Assembly: GCA_025201865.1 (NCBI GenBank)
Contig: MU602854.1
Location: 1 to 29,730 of the forward strand
DNA: 29,730 bases
DNA from: Ramicandelaber brevisporus
Lineage: Eukaryota; Kickxellomycota; Ramicandelaberales; Ramicandelaberaceae
Direction of reading: 5' to 3'
Part shown: positions 8,788-17,973 of the stretch, in pieces
How the letters are laid out: the number at the start of each line of letters is the position of its first letter
Numbering within the stretch: position 1 is the stretch's first letter
The notes under the pieces: generated by a model
Database searches by the model: none
What the model was told of the DNA's origin: nothing
Seen by the model: the letters and a program-made list of their open reading frames with translations, nothing else
Translations under genes and position numbers: made by a program

Positions 8788-10119
8788 ATGTCTTCGACTC
8801 CAGCGACTCCAGCGTCTGTCTCGACTGCCTCGATCACTCCTGCTGCAACCCCAACTCCAGAGGGTCTGCCTGCACTTGATTACTCTGGTCATGTCTACAA
8901 CTTGACTGCTGAGCAAACCAAGCAGCTGCATCTCTTCCGCAAGAAGCACTTTGCCCAGTTCGCCTCTGACATCCAGTCCCAGGCTGTCCCCGAGCCAACC
9001 GCGGCTTCCGCAAGCTGGGCAGATCCAGCCTTCCCAGCCCATGCTGAGGTTGCATTCCCGCCTCGTAACTTGCGCCAGCAGAGCCACTGGTTCTCGCAGC
9101 ACGACCACCCAGATTCGCTGCTGCTGCGCTTCCTGCGTGCTCGCAAGTGGAACCAGAAGAAGGCCGAGGAAATGATGGCGGAGGCTTACGAATGGCGTGA
9201 GAAGATTGACATTTTCGAGATTATCAACAAGGGCGAATCCAGCTTGAACAAGGTTGTTCTCGAAAAGTCGATTGGTTTCGTCAAGGGCCAGGACCGCTAT
9301 GGCCGTCCAGTCGTCCGTACGATCACCAAGTTGCACAGCCAGAAGGACATGAATGAGACTGAGAGTCTGCGTTTCTTGGTTACCTTTATCGAAAACTGCC
9401 GTCTGTTCTTGCGCCATCCACACGAGAAGATGACCATCATTTTTGACCTGACTGACTTTGGACTCAAGAACATGGACACTCCATTTGTCAACATGCTGAT
9501 CAAGTGCCTTGAACGGTACTACCCAGAGAGTCTGGCCATGTTTATTATCTACGGTGCGCCATGGGTGTTCTCGGGCATTTGGAGAATGATCTCGCCGCTG
9601 CTTGACCCGGTTGTTGCCAGCAAGATCAAGTTCTTTAACAAGCCGGCCGAGGTTCAAAAGTACATCGATCCAATCTACTTGCCAAAGCACATGGGTGGAA
9701 CGGAAAAGACTCGCTTCAAGTTTGTCTGGCCAGTCGAGGGTGAGAACGATCACATGACCAAGGATGTCGAGGGCCGCGCTGCTGCCATGAAGCATCGTGC
9801 CGAGGCCATTCGTGCTTTCGAGCAGGCCACCATTGCACTGGATGCTGCATACACTGAAATGTACAAGGATGATACCGTTGACAAGCACGGCGTTACGGTG
9901 GGCGAGCCTGGCGCCAAGGCTTCGGCCGAGCTTAAGACCAAGATTGCTGAGCTGGATGCTGCTCGTGAGGCTACCATTAAGGAGCTGCAGGCTTCTGCCG
10001 AGGTCCTGGACAAGTATGTGCGTGCTGTGAACATCTACCAGCGTGTTGGCGTTTTGGATGAACACCGTGTTTCCCACTGGGAGAAGTTTGATGCTGTTGG
10101 TGCTCCAGTTGATGAGTAA
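8788..10119 (+). CDS. Sec14-like CRAL-TRIO lipid-transfer protein
   Basis: The 443-residue protein starts with a Ser/Thr/Pro/Ala-rich segment. A CRAL-TRIO-N helical motif follows (L-L-L-R-F-L-R-A-R-K-W at about 110-120), and then the CRAL-TRIO lipid-binding fold (about 165-310). The fold can be recognised by D-R-Y-G-R-P-V, I-I-F-D-L-T-D-F-G, Y-Y-P-E-S-L and L-P-K-H-M-G-G. The last 100 residues are Ala/Glu/Lys-rich and probably helical or coiled coil. Family members bind and exchange phosphatidylinositol and other lipids between membranes. The ligand cannot be told here. The upstream in-frame extension to 8707 is Pro-rich and sits on the pyrimidine leader, so the ATG at 8788 was chosen. C- or G-ending codons dominate, suggesting strong expression. 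A poly(A)-signal-like AATAAA lies at 10172. Confidence 0.92.
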   Translation: MSSTPATPASVSTASITPAATPTPEGLPALDYSGHVYNLTAEQTKQLHLFRKKHFAQFASDIQSQAVPEPTAASASWADPAFPAHAEVAFPPRNLRQQSHWFSQHDHPDSLLLRFLRARKWNQKKAEEMMAEAYEWREKIDIFEIINKGESSLNKVVLEKSIGFVKGQDRYGRPVVRTITKLHSQKDMNETESLRFLVTFIENCRLFLRHPHEKMTIIFDLTDFGLKNMDTPFVNMLIKCLERYYPESLAMFIIYGAPWVFSGIWRMISPLLDPVVASKIKFFNKPAEVQKYIDPIYLPKHMGGTEKTRFKFVWPVEGENDHMTKDVEGRAAAMKHRAEAIRAFEQATIALDAAYTEMYKDDTVDKHGVTVGEPGAKASAELKTKIAELDAAREATIKELQASAEVLDKYVRAVNIYQRVGVLDEHRVSHWEKFDAVGAPVDE

Positions 10120-10171
10120 TGACTACGTTATTTTAATGACCATTCTGTGATGTTAAAAACAAAAACAAAAC

Positions 10172-10185
10172 AATAAATAAATAAT
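10172..10185 (+). terminator. Poly(A) signal region of the Sec14-like gene
   Basis: Overlapping AATAAA motifs (AATAAATAAATAAT) lie about 53 bases past the stop codon in an A-rich stretch, as expected for a cleavage/polyadenylation signal. Based on motif and position only. Confidence 0.5.
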
Positions 10186-10264
10186 AGCTCTTAAATATTG
10201 GATAGAGTCTGTGTCTTGCATTTCTTTTCTTCTTTCCTTCTTTCCTTTCCTTTTAATTAGTATC

Positions 10265-10283
10265 GTTTAGTTTAGTTTAGTTT
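10265..10283. repeat. Short TTTAG tandem repeat at the gap edge
   Basis: About three and a half units of GTTTA run directly into the assembly gap, after a CTTT-rich stretch (about 10220-10255). The repeat probably caused the assembly break; its true length is unknown. Confidence 0.7.
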
Positions 10284-10631
10284 NNNNNNNNNNNNNNNNN
10301 NNNNNNNNNNNNNNNNNNNNNNNNNNNNNNNNNNNNNNNNNNNNNNNNNNNNNNNNNNNNNNNNNNNNNNNNNNNNNNNNNNNNNNNNNNNNNNNNNNNN
10401 NNNNNNNNNNNNNNNNNNNNNNNNNNNNNNNNNNNNNNNNNNNNNNNNNNNNNNNNNNNNNNNNNNNNNNNNNNNNNNNNNNNNNNNNNNNNNNNNNNNN
10501 NNNNNNNNNNNNNNNNNNNNNNNNNNNNNNNNNNNNNNNNNNNNNNNNNNNNNNNNNNNNNNNNNNNNNNNNNNNNNNNNNNNNNNNNNNNNNNNNNNNN
10601 NNNNNNNNNNNNNNNNNNNNNNNNNNNNNNN
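10284..10631. other. Assembly gap (348 undetermined bases)
   Basis: A run of N. Sequence on the left is a T-rich pentamer repeat; on the right, AT-rich sequence precedes the ALG5 3' end. An estimated gap length cannot be ruled out, and nothing can be annotated inside it. Confidence 0.99.
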
Positions 10632-10834
10632 TTGGTTTGTTTCTCAAATTAATATCTACTCCAATCAAGGTCAAAACGGAAGAAAACTAGGCGCGCTGCG
10701 CACTTTTAAAAGAATGAAAATGAAGCAGGTAAAAGAAAAATTATACTAGGAAATAAAGAGCCAGGAAATGTTAAAGAGACAGAGACAGAGAGAGACCGAG
10801 AGAGACAGAGACGGGAATGGAGGATGGGGGAGAG
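10632..10834. other. 3' flank of ALG5 with purine-rich GAGACAGA repeats
   Basis: AT-rich sequence followed by imperfect GAGACAGA/GAGAGACC repeats (about 10775-10815) directly after the ALG5 stop. No gene is seen. Confidence 0.5.
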
Positions 10835-12079
10835 TTATTGCGATTTGGGCTTTGATGGCTGCACCTGAATAGTCCACAATCCAAGCAAATAGTTGAGTCT
10901 GATCATTAACAAATCAAACGCCATCTGAATAGAATCTCTAATAATCGAGACTTTGGATCCATCAACTTCGTGCCAATTGACTGGAACCTCTGCAATTGGA
11001 ATGCGCATCTTCTTGGCAATGATCAAAATCTCAATGTCGAAAATGAATCGCTCCACATGCATATTTGGGAAGATGGTTCGGGCTGCAGCGCGGGTAAACA
11101 GCTTGAATCCACATTGAGTGTCTTTGATATCACGAACACCCAGGATGTAAACAATCAGATGGAACGTCTTCATCAACAGCTTGCGAATTGGAGCACGCTG
11201 AACCACAACCTCTTCATCCTGTGCCACAGCATCTTCATCACCAGCACTGTCGGTTGACTCGTTGGTTGCCGTTTGCTTAATTGGGATGCCTTGAGACGAC
11301 TGCTGCTGCTGCTGTTCAGCCATGTGAGCGCGAGATGCGATTGAAATGGCAGGCACGTTGGTTGGGTTCTTATCAGCCATGTCAACCAACTGACTCAACA
11401 AACCATCGATATCCGAGAACTGGGTAGCACCATCTGCATCACAGAACAGCAAATACTCACCACGAGCATGCAGCATTCCCTGAGTGACTGCACCGCCTTT
11501 GCCACGATTGATTTCCAGCTTGAGCACTCTCAGTTCTGGCATGTTGTTGGCACGCGCAAATTCTAGTGCAATCTCGGTGGTCGTATCTTTGCTACCATCG
11601 TCCACAAGCAGAATCTCAAATGTGAATGGCTTGTTTGTGAGCGATTGCTGGCGCCGGTGGCTGCGGCCTTTGGCAGACTTCTTGCTCTTGCTCTTGCCGC
11701 CGTTGAGAGCTGGAGATGGAGCACGCAGCGATTCCTCGCGCATTCTCAAAAGGTGAGCATGAGCGTCCTTGAGCATGATTGGCAACCGTTGTTCTTCGTT
11801 GTATGCGGGCACAATGACCGAAAGAGTAACGGTCGGTTCATCGTGGATGGATGGCAGCAGGTTAACGGGCTTCTTTGCGTCTGGACCAGATACAGGCGAG
11901 GTCGAATCGCGATAGCGCTTCTCGCTCGGCAATTGAGCACGCGGATCTGGGCTCAAGACGAGCAAGGCTAGCAGGACGATCCACACAGGAACAGCAGCGA
12001 CCGCCAGCCAAAAGAACCAGGTTGCCTGTCTGAGGTACGTCTCCACAGACAGGTACTCCAAAAGATACTTCAAGATCAT
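10835..12079 (-). CDS. ALG5: Dolichyl-phosphate beta-glucosyltransferase ALG5
   Basis: The 414-residue protein has an N-terminal membrane anchor (about residues 20-43) and a GT-A family 2 glycosyltransferase domain. The domain shows S-V-I-V-P-A-Y-N-E-E (about 87-96), L-L-V-D-D-G-S-K-D (about 157-165), the metal/sugar-nucleotide motif C-D-A-D-G-A-T (213-219) and D-T-Q-C-G-F-K-L-F (320-328). This combination is specific to ALG5 rather than DPM1. ALG5 transfers glucose from UDP-glucose to dolichyl phosphate on the cytosolic face of the ER. The product donates the glucose residues of the N-glycan precursor. Two low-complexity inserts are lineage-specific: a basic Lys/Ser-rich one (about 122-148) and a Gln/acidic one (about 255-292). 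The leader upstream of the start is purine-rich on the plus strand, that is, pyrimidine-rich in the transcript. Confidence 0.95.
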   Translation of the reverse strand: MILKYLLEYLSVETYLRQATWFFWLAVAAVPVWIVLLALLVLSPDPRAQLPSEKRYRDSTSPVSGPDAKKPVNLLPSIHDEPTVTLSVIVPAYNEEQRLPIMLKDAHAHLLRMREESLRAPSPALNGGKSKSKKSAKGRSHRRQQSLTNKPFTFEILLVDDGSKDTTTEIALEFARANNMPELRVLKLEINRGKGGAVTQGMLHARGEYLLFCDADGATQFSDIDGLLSQLVDMADKNPTNVPAISIASRAHMAEQQQQQSSQGIPIKQTATNESTDSAGDEDAVAQDEEVVVQRAPIRKLLMKTFHLIVYILGVRDIKDTQCGFKLFTRAAARTIFPNMHVERFIFDIEILIIAKKMRIPIAEVPVNWHEVDGSKVSIIRDSIQMAFDLLMIRLNYLLGLWTIQVQPSKPKSQ

Positions 12080-12459
12080 ATGCAGCTTGGGGAGGAATCG
12101 CGACGAGCTCGCTCACGATGACCTGGAGGAGGAGGGTGGGTGGGTGTCGAGGAACTGGAGAGGGAGAGAGAGAGAGAGAAAGTAGTCGGAAGCGAGGCAG
12201 AAGAGCAACACCACCGTATGCGGTGCGGAGAATGACAAAAGTCGACTGACGGTTGTGGTGGTCGTGGTGTTTTTTTCTCAGTGTCATGCTATCTAGTCCA
12301 ATCACATCGATGCACATGCACCAAGTCTCCGCTGGGGCTGACTGGCTAGTTACATTCAGGAGAGGGACAGCAACAGCAACTATAGCAACTATGGCAACTA
12401 TAGCAACTCTAACTCCAACTCTAACTCTAGATATTAAAAAAAAGAATATCAGTAATAAA
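12080..12459. promoter_or_regulatory. ALG5 upstream region with tandem AGCAACTAT repeats
   Basis: This probably contains the ALG5 promoter (transcript reads leftward). A GAGAGA run at about 12160-12182 would be a CT-rich leader in the transcript. An imperfect 9-bp tandem repeat (AGCAACTAT and variants) covers about 12366-12430. It ends at the target-site duplication of the hAT-type element. Confidence 0.45.
12452..12459. repeat. Target-site duplication, left copy
   Basis: GTAATAAA, identical to 13133-13140, directly abutting the left terminal inverted repeat of the hAT-type element. Confidence 0.75.
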
Positions 12460-13132
12460 TAGGGCTAAAAATCGAGGGGGCCGAAAGCGTCATCACGTTT
12501 TTCCCTTTGATGACGCTCTTGGCGGCCAAAATAATCGTTTGAAATTCAATATCGCTGTTTTCTTACTAGCAATGACTGTCTGAACCTCTCATGATGAGTT
12601 TCGGCCTGGTCTCTGCGGTTCTAATGGTCTGCGGCTCGTCTCGATCGGTGAACAACATCTTCACAAACTGATCTGCAGAACGAGTGCTCATCTCGACTTT
12701 TATGCGACATTCAATTTCGACAGATTTTTTGTCACTCAGCAAGCGCACAGTAAGTGCACAAAGGAACGTGCAATTCGATCAATTGTTTTCCGCCATTTCG
12801 ATGAAACAATTCTTTTCTCGATATTCTCCACGGCAAGCACGTTGCTCGCCCTCAGCCCGCCTCCTGTCATCAAGCTCCCTAGTACTTTGCAAAGATCGAA
12901 GCTCAACTTGTACGACAAAAGTGTGTATGGGACAACTCCGTCAACCCCGGCTTGTTGTAGCAATATCGACAGCCTGACGTCTGAAATTTCGTCATCAGCA
13001 ATGAAAAGGTGGTGTTAACCACAAAGGATTAGTGGTTCATTCATAAGCTACTAGTTGATGTCAATTTTTACTATTGAATTTGCTATGGGGAGCTCATCAT
13101 TCACTGAGGAGGGCTAAAAATTTTGAGCCCTA
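12460..13132. mobile_element. Non-autonomous hAT-type transposon (673 bp) with 8-bp TSD
   Basis: The element begins TAGGGCTAAAAAT (12460-12472) and ends with ATTTTGAGCCCTA (13120-13132), the reverse complement with one mismatch in 13. It is flanked by perfect direct copies of GTAATAAA (12452-12459 and 13133-13140). An 8-bp target-site duplication and termini starting T-A-G-G-G fit the hAT superfamily. Just inside the left end, GCGTCATCA (12487-12495) and TGATGACGC (12508-12516) form a subterminal hairpin. The right end contains a 22-bp near-palindrome (13110-13131). No transposase motif could be read in any frame, so it is probably non-autonomous. The right end lies four bases from the TFIIF-beta stop codon's flank, so that gene's 3' untranslated region now starts in the element. 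Confidence 0.75.
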
Positions 13133-13140
13133 GTAATAAA
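13133..13140. repeat. Target-site duplication, right copy
   Basis: GTAATAAA, identical to 12452-12459, directly abutting the right terminal inverted repeat of the hAT-type element and ending four bases before the TFIIF-beta stop codon (13145-13147, minus strand). Confidence 0.75.
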
Positions 13141-13144
13141 ACAG

Positions 13145-14395
13145 TTAAAGCTCATTGATGTCAAAGTCTTCATCAAAGTCTTCATCATCATCGCCTGCAG
13201 CGCCTGTGATATCCTCATCAGCATCGCCACCAGCATTTTCACTGCCGCCAGCAGTTACTTCCTGGAAGTCTTCCTCGTCAGCATCCTCGGCATCACCTGG
13301 CGCGGCGCCTTCGTTCGCCTCCTCACCACGTCTAAACTCTGGCTTCAGCTCATACATTGAATTGTACGGACCCTTCCTGTTTAGTACACACAGTTCTCCC
13401 AAAATCTCCTTGAGCCAGGCCTGGGGCTGCTGCGTCTTTTTAATCAGCGCTCTCAATGGCCAGTACCGATACTGCGTAAACAGTGTAAACAGCAGGTCGA
13501 CCAAAGTATCCTTTGCCATTCTCGACATTTTCTGCTCGTTGGATGTAATCTTCTTCTTTGCCGTGATAAATGTGTCCTGCGGCTGCTGGTGTTTGGCTGC
13601 CAATCCAACCTTGACCGTTCCGGGAGCAAACGCGCGCTTGCGAGCATTCTCTGTATCGGGATCCCACACTTGAGTCTTGCGCTCGTGCTTCATGGAGTCG
13701 ACCGTGCGCTTGTTGATAATGCTGAGGTACTCACTGCCACCATCCAGTGTGGGTGCCAAGTTGAAATCTTCGACAACGGTGCCAAACATTGCAACACGGG
13801 AGCTTGGAATATCGCGCATGTATCCAGTACGCTGTTTCTTCATGGCGTTCTGGGTGACCGCTAGTTTCTGCGCTGCTGAGGCTGTGGCTGAATCTTTGGC
13901 GTCTTTGGCATCCCTGGCATCCCTGGCACCTTTACTGGCCCATGATTGTGCACCGCCTTTGCCTCTACCACGAGCGCCGCCCTTGGTCGGTGGAGGAGGA
14001 GGTGGCTCAACTGCTGGCTTTGCTGCTTCGACAGGCTCTGCTTTCCGCTTCCGAAGCAGCCGCTGTTCGCTGAATACATATGTGTTCTGAACCTGCCGAC
14101 CCTTTGATTGAGATGTCATCATATACCGCTTTGGAACGTCCTTGTAGCGGTCTGTGTTTGGTAGTGCAATCGCCAGCTTCTTCTCGGCTTCTCCGGTCGC
14201 TGACATAGTCTCAAACACCTGCAGATCGCCCAAGTACTCGTCTTCTTTGATATCCTTCTTGGACCACTTCTCTGCAAGGAACTTGGGCACTTTGACCAGC
14301 CAGACATTGTGCTCAAGACTCGTCATGTCCAAGATTTCGTGCGTACGCTCGTCATCGCTCTCGTACTCAACCAGCGCTGGGGCGTAGGAGCTCAT
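13145..14395 (-). CDS. GTF2F2: TFIIF beta subunit (RAP30/Tfg2)
   Basis: The 416-residue protein carries both conserved parts of RAP30/Tfg2. An N-terminal dimerisation segment holds V-W-L-V-K-V-P-K-F-L-A-E-K-W (about 31-44). A C-terminal winged helix holds L-V-D-L-L-F-T-L-F, W-L-K-E-I-L-G-E-L and Y-E-L-K-P-E-F-R (about 295-365). TFIIF binds RNA polymerase II and helps recruit it to promoters. It is longer than human RAP30 (249 residues). The extra length comes from an Ala/Lys/Asp-rich, Pro-run linker (about 115-180) and a strongly acidic tail of about 60 residues ending D-I-N-E-L. It follows PLAA on the same strand with 123 bp between the genes. A hAT-type element sits four bases beyond its stop codon, so its native poly(A) site may have been displaced. 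Confidence 0.9.
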   Translation of the reverse strand: MSSYAPALVEYESDDERTHEILDMTSLEHNVWLVKVPKFLAEKWSKKDIKEDEYLGDLQVFETMSATGEAEKKLAIALPNTDRYKDVPKRYMMTSQSKGRQVQNTYVFSEQRLLRKRKAEPVEAAKPAVEPPPPPPTKGGARGRGKGGAQSWASKGARDARDAKDAKDSATASAAQKLAVTQNAMKKQRTGYMRDIPSSRVAMFGTVVEDFNLAPTLDGGSEYLSIINKRTVDSMKHERKTQVWDPDTENARKRAFAPGTVKVGLAAKHQQPQDTFITAKKKITSNEQKMSRMAKDTLVDLLFTLFTQYRYWPLRALIKKTQQPQAWLKEILGELCVLNRKGPYNSMYELKPEFRRGEEANEGAAPGDAEDADEEDFQEVTAGGSENAGGDADEDITGAAGDDDEDFDEDFDINEL

Positions 14396-14518
14396 CAGAA
14401 TGTGTCAATGTTGTTGTTGTTGTTGTTTTCCTTTCTTTTCTTTTTTCTTGGGAAAGCGGTGCACTTCAAAGAGAATGTAAAGAAGAGCGAGGATGGATAG
14501 ATAGAAGGATAGATGAGT

Positions 14519-17068
14519 TTACTGTGCTTGTGCAAATGTAGCCTTGAATGCGCTGCATAGTTCCTTGAGCAGCTGATGCTTACTGGTATCCAGAGTATCC
14601 AATGCAGCGCGCGGGAAGTGCTTGAGCAGAGCCGACACACTGTCTGGATACAATGTAGTCAATGTTCCAATGGCAACCATCAGGCGGTAGATGGCTTCAC
14701 CATCCTTGCCGGTCGCGATTGTAGCTTCGACAGCACTACTGAATTGCTCAATGAGGCTGTTGACATCAACCAGCTTGACTCCAGCTGCATTGTGAGCACC
14801 ACTATTCTTCGACACAAACACAGCATAGTTGAGCAGAATTGAGGCGAATGCATTGGATGTCGCGGTGGCAACGTTGGCTGCGGCGGCATTTGCTGAGTCC
14901 GCCATTTCACCAGCACGCGTGATCTGCGCGTCAATGATGGTTGGAACGATAGTCTCGCGCTGGGTCCATGCCATTGATGCGCCGGCTGCGGTTCCAAACA
15001 CATTTGACAATGCACGCAATTGCATAGTCTCCAAAGTGTAGCGTTCCTTCACAGAGAGGACAATGCCAGCCATCTCTTCGTCTTCATGCGGGATAGTTGC
15101 AGTCAATAAATCGACCACAATCTGCTCTTCGTCTCTGCCTGTAACAGTGAGAGGCGTCGCAAGCACACAGAGTCGCAGCAGGTCAATGACAGGGAAACGC
15201 TTACCTGATGGCCAGCCTTCAATGACCTTGAGTAGCACTGCATATTCGTCAGCAGTGATGGCAACCGAGGTTGATTGGCTTGCTGCGACTTGGGTGAGCT
15301 TTGGAGTTAATGCATCCAATTGGGCCAGCTCTTTGGCAGAGTACCCGACACCATCTGGCAATGCGCTGCTGAACTCGCGAATCTTTCCAACAATGCCGCT
15401 GACCTTGGCTTGACGAACAAAGACATAATCTGGTGGCAGCGAGATAACCAAGCGCGGCTTCACGTTAGAACCGGCACGAGCTGCGGGCTTTGATTGTGGT
15501 CCCTGGGATGGACTGGTGTATGTTTGCGGTGGTGACTGAGGAGCAATTGCAGCTGGTGAGCCTCCAATAGTGTGTCCTTGGGTGTTTCTCATAATAAAGT
15601 TAGCAATTTGATCGAGGAAACTTTGCGATAGATTGTTGTTATGGATAAAGTTCTGAGCAGCTTCGTATGGATTCATATTCATATTATAGGGCAGTTTATA
15701 ATCAGGAGCGCCATCTTCCAAAGCAATATCAAATACATAGTCATATTCTCTGCCTTCGTAAATCTGCTTACGTCCTGAACCAGCACTATCAACCACTTCG
15801 CCAACCTTATTCCATTGTAGCTCAGATGCACTCCATTGATAAGCCTCGATTGTATCGTTTTCTTTGTTGTAGATCATTATAGTTTGATCATCTTTCTTTC
15901 CTTGCTGGTGCAGCGCCTCAATTCCCGGCAGCTGATTCTTATTGATTCCTCCAATTTCCTGAGTGGATACTGCAAAGTTAGCCACAGCCTCATTATATGA
16001 CTTCAACGCATCATCATCTGCACGTAAATCCGCATTTCTACTAAATACATAAATTGCGCCATTATCTGTGCCCGCTGCAATGTCTCCATTCTCCAATCCC
16101 GCAACTGACCAGATTGAGCGTGCTGGCAAATTGATCGTTTGAATCGGTGATTTCCCGCCGGTGCGACGGGTATCCCAAACACGAACCGTACGGTCCTCGC
16201 CACTCGAAACTAACTCTCCACCACCACCTGGCAGCATACTGAGCGAGTAAACATAGTTATTGTGTCCATGAAGTTCGCGCAGACACTGACCCATTGCACC
16301 CCAAAGTCTAACTGTGCAATCATTGGAGCATGAGGCAAATCCAACGCCAGGAACACGAGTCAAGGAACGAACAACATCGGTATGGCCAGTCAAAATACGC
16401 TCGCACTTACCACCACGCCACAGCCGAATAGTCTTGTCAGCAGACGCAGTGGCCAAATACTCGTGAGCAAAGTTAAACACTCCGGCATTGATCTGAACAT
16501 TCGAGGGACGCATCTTAGTCCATGGATCAGCATCAGACCCGGTCAGGAACAATACGCTCCAGACAGCCATCTCATGGCCATACAACGTGGCAACCTGGTC
16601 CCACTTGTACCAAATTTTGGCAGTATGGTCCCATGACCCTGAAATGATCGCACCGTTGCTCTCGGATACGTCCAACGAGCACACGTGCTGCTCATGGCCA
16701 ATCAGAATGTACATGGGCTCAATTGGCGGATCAGATGGATCAACGGTGCTGGCGTCCTTCGGAACTGGGAACGCATGAATCATCTTGTCAGCACTGCCGG
16801 TGATAATGAAGCCGTCAATGCCGTCAGAGGATTCTGGAACAAGTCGGCCTGGCAGATACGCCATGCAGTTAACAAAGGCATCATGACCAGAGTATCGAAT
16901 GGAAGAGTTGGAGAGTGGAGCAGAGGCAAACTCTGATCGCTGGCGCGGCCACAAACGAACAGTTCGATCGCGCGATCCACTGCCGATTGCACTGCCTGGA
17001 AGACCAGACACGACACGCACGTCTTGTTCGTGGCCGCGGAGAATAGCTGAAAGCTGGAAGTTGCTCAT
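14519..17068 (-). CDS. PLAA: PLAA/Doa1 (Ufd3) ubiquitin-binding WD40-PFU-PUL protein
   Basis: The 849-residue protein shows the full family layout. A seven-bladed WD40 propeller occupies about 1-345 (repeated G-H...S-G-S-x-D-x-T-x-R-L-W motifs). A PFU domain follows at about 390-500 (R-K-Q-I-Y-E-G-R-E-Y-D-Y-V-F-D), then a Gln/Pro/Ser linker, and a PUL domain of armadillo type from about 540 to the end. The propeller and PFU bind ubiquitin and the PUL domain binds Cdc48/p97. The protein keeps ubiquitin levels up and acts in Cdc48-dependent degradation and endosomal sorting. The length is close to human PLAA (about 795) and yeast Doa1 (715). The ATG at 17068 starts directly before the first propeller strand. 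A perfect palindromic TGACGTCA lies about 150 bases upstream. Confidence 0.95.
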   Translation of the reverse strand: MSNFQLSAILRGHEQDVRVVSGLPGSAIGSGSRDRTVRLWPRQRSEFASAPLSNSSIRYSGHDAFVNCMAYLPGRLVPESSDGIDGFIITGSADKMIHAFPVPKDASTVDPSDPPIEPMYILIGHEQHVCSLDVSESNGAIISGSWDHTAKIWYKWDQVATLYGHEMAVWSVLFLTGSDADPWTKMRPSNVQINAGVFNFAHEYLATASADKTIRLWRGGKCERILTGHTDVVRSLTRVPGVGFASCSNDCTVRLWGAMGQCLRELHGHNNYVYSLSMLPGGGGELVSSGEDRTVRVWDTRRTGGKSPIQTINLPARSIWSVAGLENGDIAAGTDNGAIYVFSRNADLRADDDALKSYNEAVANFAVSTQEIGGINKNQLPGIEALHQQGKKDDQTIMIYNKENDTIEAYQWSASELQWNKVGEVVDSAGSGRKQIYEGREYDYVFDIALEDGAPDYKLPYNMNMNPYEAAQNFIHNNNLSQSFLDQIANFIMRNTQGHTIGGSPAAIAPQSPPQTYTSPSQGPQSKPAARAGSNVKPRLVISLPPDYVFVRQAKVSGIVGKIREFSSALPDGVGYSAKELAQLDALTPKLTQVAASQSTSVAITADEYAVLLKVIEGWPSGKRFPVIDLLRLCVLATPLTVTGRDEEQIVVDLLTATIPHEDEEMAGIVLSVKERYTLETMQLRALSNVFGTAAGASMAWTQRETIVPTIIDAQITRAGEMADSANAAAANVATATSNAFASILLNYAVFVSKNSGAHNAAGVKLVDVNSLIEQFSSAVEATIATGKDGEAIYRLMVAIGTLTTLYPDSVSALLKHFPRAALDTLDTSKHQLLKELCSAFKATFAQAQ

Positions 17069-17219
17069 CGTCTACAGAATGATTGTTAATGGGGAGGGGG
17101 ACGCGTAAGCTTTGCAAAGAAAACAACAAAAAAACAACAACAAAAAGCAACAACAATAATAGTAATGCCAACTACAACAAGCATTGCTCAGTTGGACAGA
17201 AGTCAATGTGTACAAAAAT

Positions 17220-17227
17220 TGACGTCA
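17220..17227. promoter_or_regulatory. Palindromic CRE site TGACGTCA upstream of PLAA
   Basis: A perfect CRE/ATF-type palindrome, about 152 bases before the PLAA start codon. bZIP factors of the CREB/ATF class bind this motif in many eukaryotes. Function here is inferred from sequence and position. Confidence 0.45.
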
Positions 17228-17967
17228 GTCGTTCCAGAGACGTGCACCGAGGAACAAGCCTGAGTGGATGGTGGCGGCATGTCATTTTTTGATGAAGGTG
17301 GTTCTACGCTGTAAATGAGGTATTGTTCCTTCCTTCCTTCCTCTCTTCCTTTCTTCCTTCCCAGGTCGGTGAGCTTTTGCTACGGGTTCCCCGAGCTGAC
17401 CACATGGTATGTCACTGTGGGTTTGTGAACAAACGGTCGTCTCCTTCGCACACACTCATTCTCTCACACGGCCAACGGTGGTGAAAATATTTAAGGATAC
17501 CTCTTCTGAAAAGACAATAACACCCTCATTTTTCAAGCTAACCATCTTAATATATAGCTCATTGGAACCGCAGAGGGCGGCTCTTTTCAATGATGCTATT
17601 TTTATCGCGATCTGTAGAGTTTGAAAATGATAGTGGCTTGGTTACAAAAGCACACTCGCATATGAAGACAACTATCGTAAAGCTGAAACATGTTACTACT
17701 ACCCGAGTAGTTTTGATGCAATTCAGTGAGAGTTGGCAGTGTTGTGTTTTAAAGTGCAAGTACTAAACTCGATTTCAATTAGTAATTAAGCCTTGGTTCT
17801 TTGTACCTTTTGGTTCTTTGCATTGATCGCCTAATTACTGCAGATCCTCTGTTTTGTACTCCGACGGCAGCGTGTCATTGACGTATTATTTGTTTTATGA
17901 CAACAACATGACTAACTTACTCGGTGTTGCATGACAACAGAATGACTTGTTGTTTCACCTATCTCCC

Positions 17968-17973
17968 TATAAA
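17968..17973 (+). promoter_or_regulatory. TATA box candidate (TATAAA)
   Basis: CCTATAAACAG on the plus strand, followed by C/T-rich sequence. It could drive a transcript reading toward PP2C, which would give a leader of about 1 kb or one containing an intron. Based on motif only. Confidence 0.35.

Noticed and set aside
8692-10077. A 461-codon open frame antisense to the Sec14-like gene
   Set aside because: It mirrors the strongly biased codons of the real CRAL-TRIO gene, has no known domain, and the sense frame matches a well-defined family from end to end.
10265-10283. TTTAG repeat as a telomere remnant
   Set aside because: Only three to four units, in the middle of gene-containing sequence next to an assembly gap; a simple microsatellite explains it.
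10267-10674. Open frame of 135 codons across the assembly gap
   Set aside because: Almost all of it is undetermined sequence, so it has no content.
12583-13014. A stop-free plus-strand stretch inside the hAT-type element as a transposase fragment
   Set aside because: Reading it gave no hAT dimerisation or catalytic motif, so a transposase assignment is not supported.
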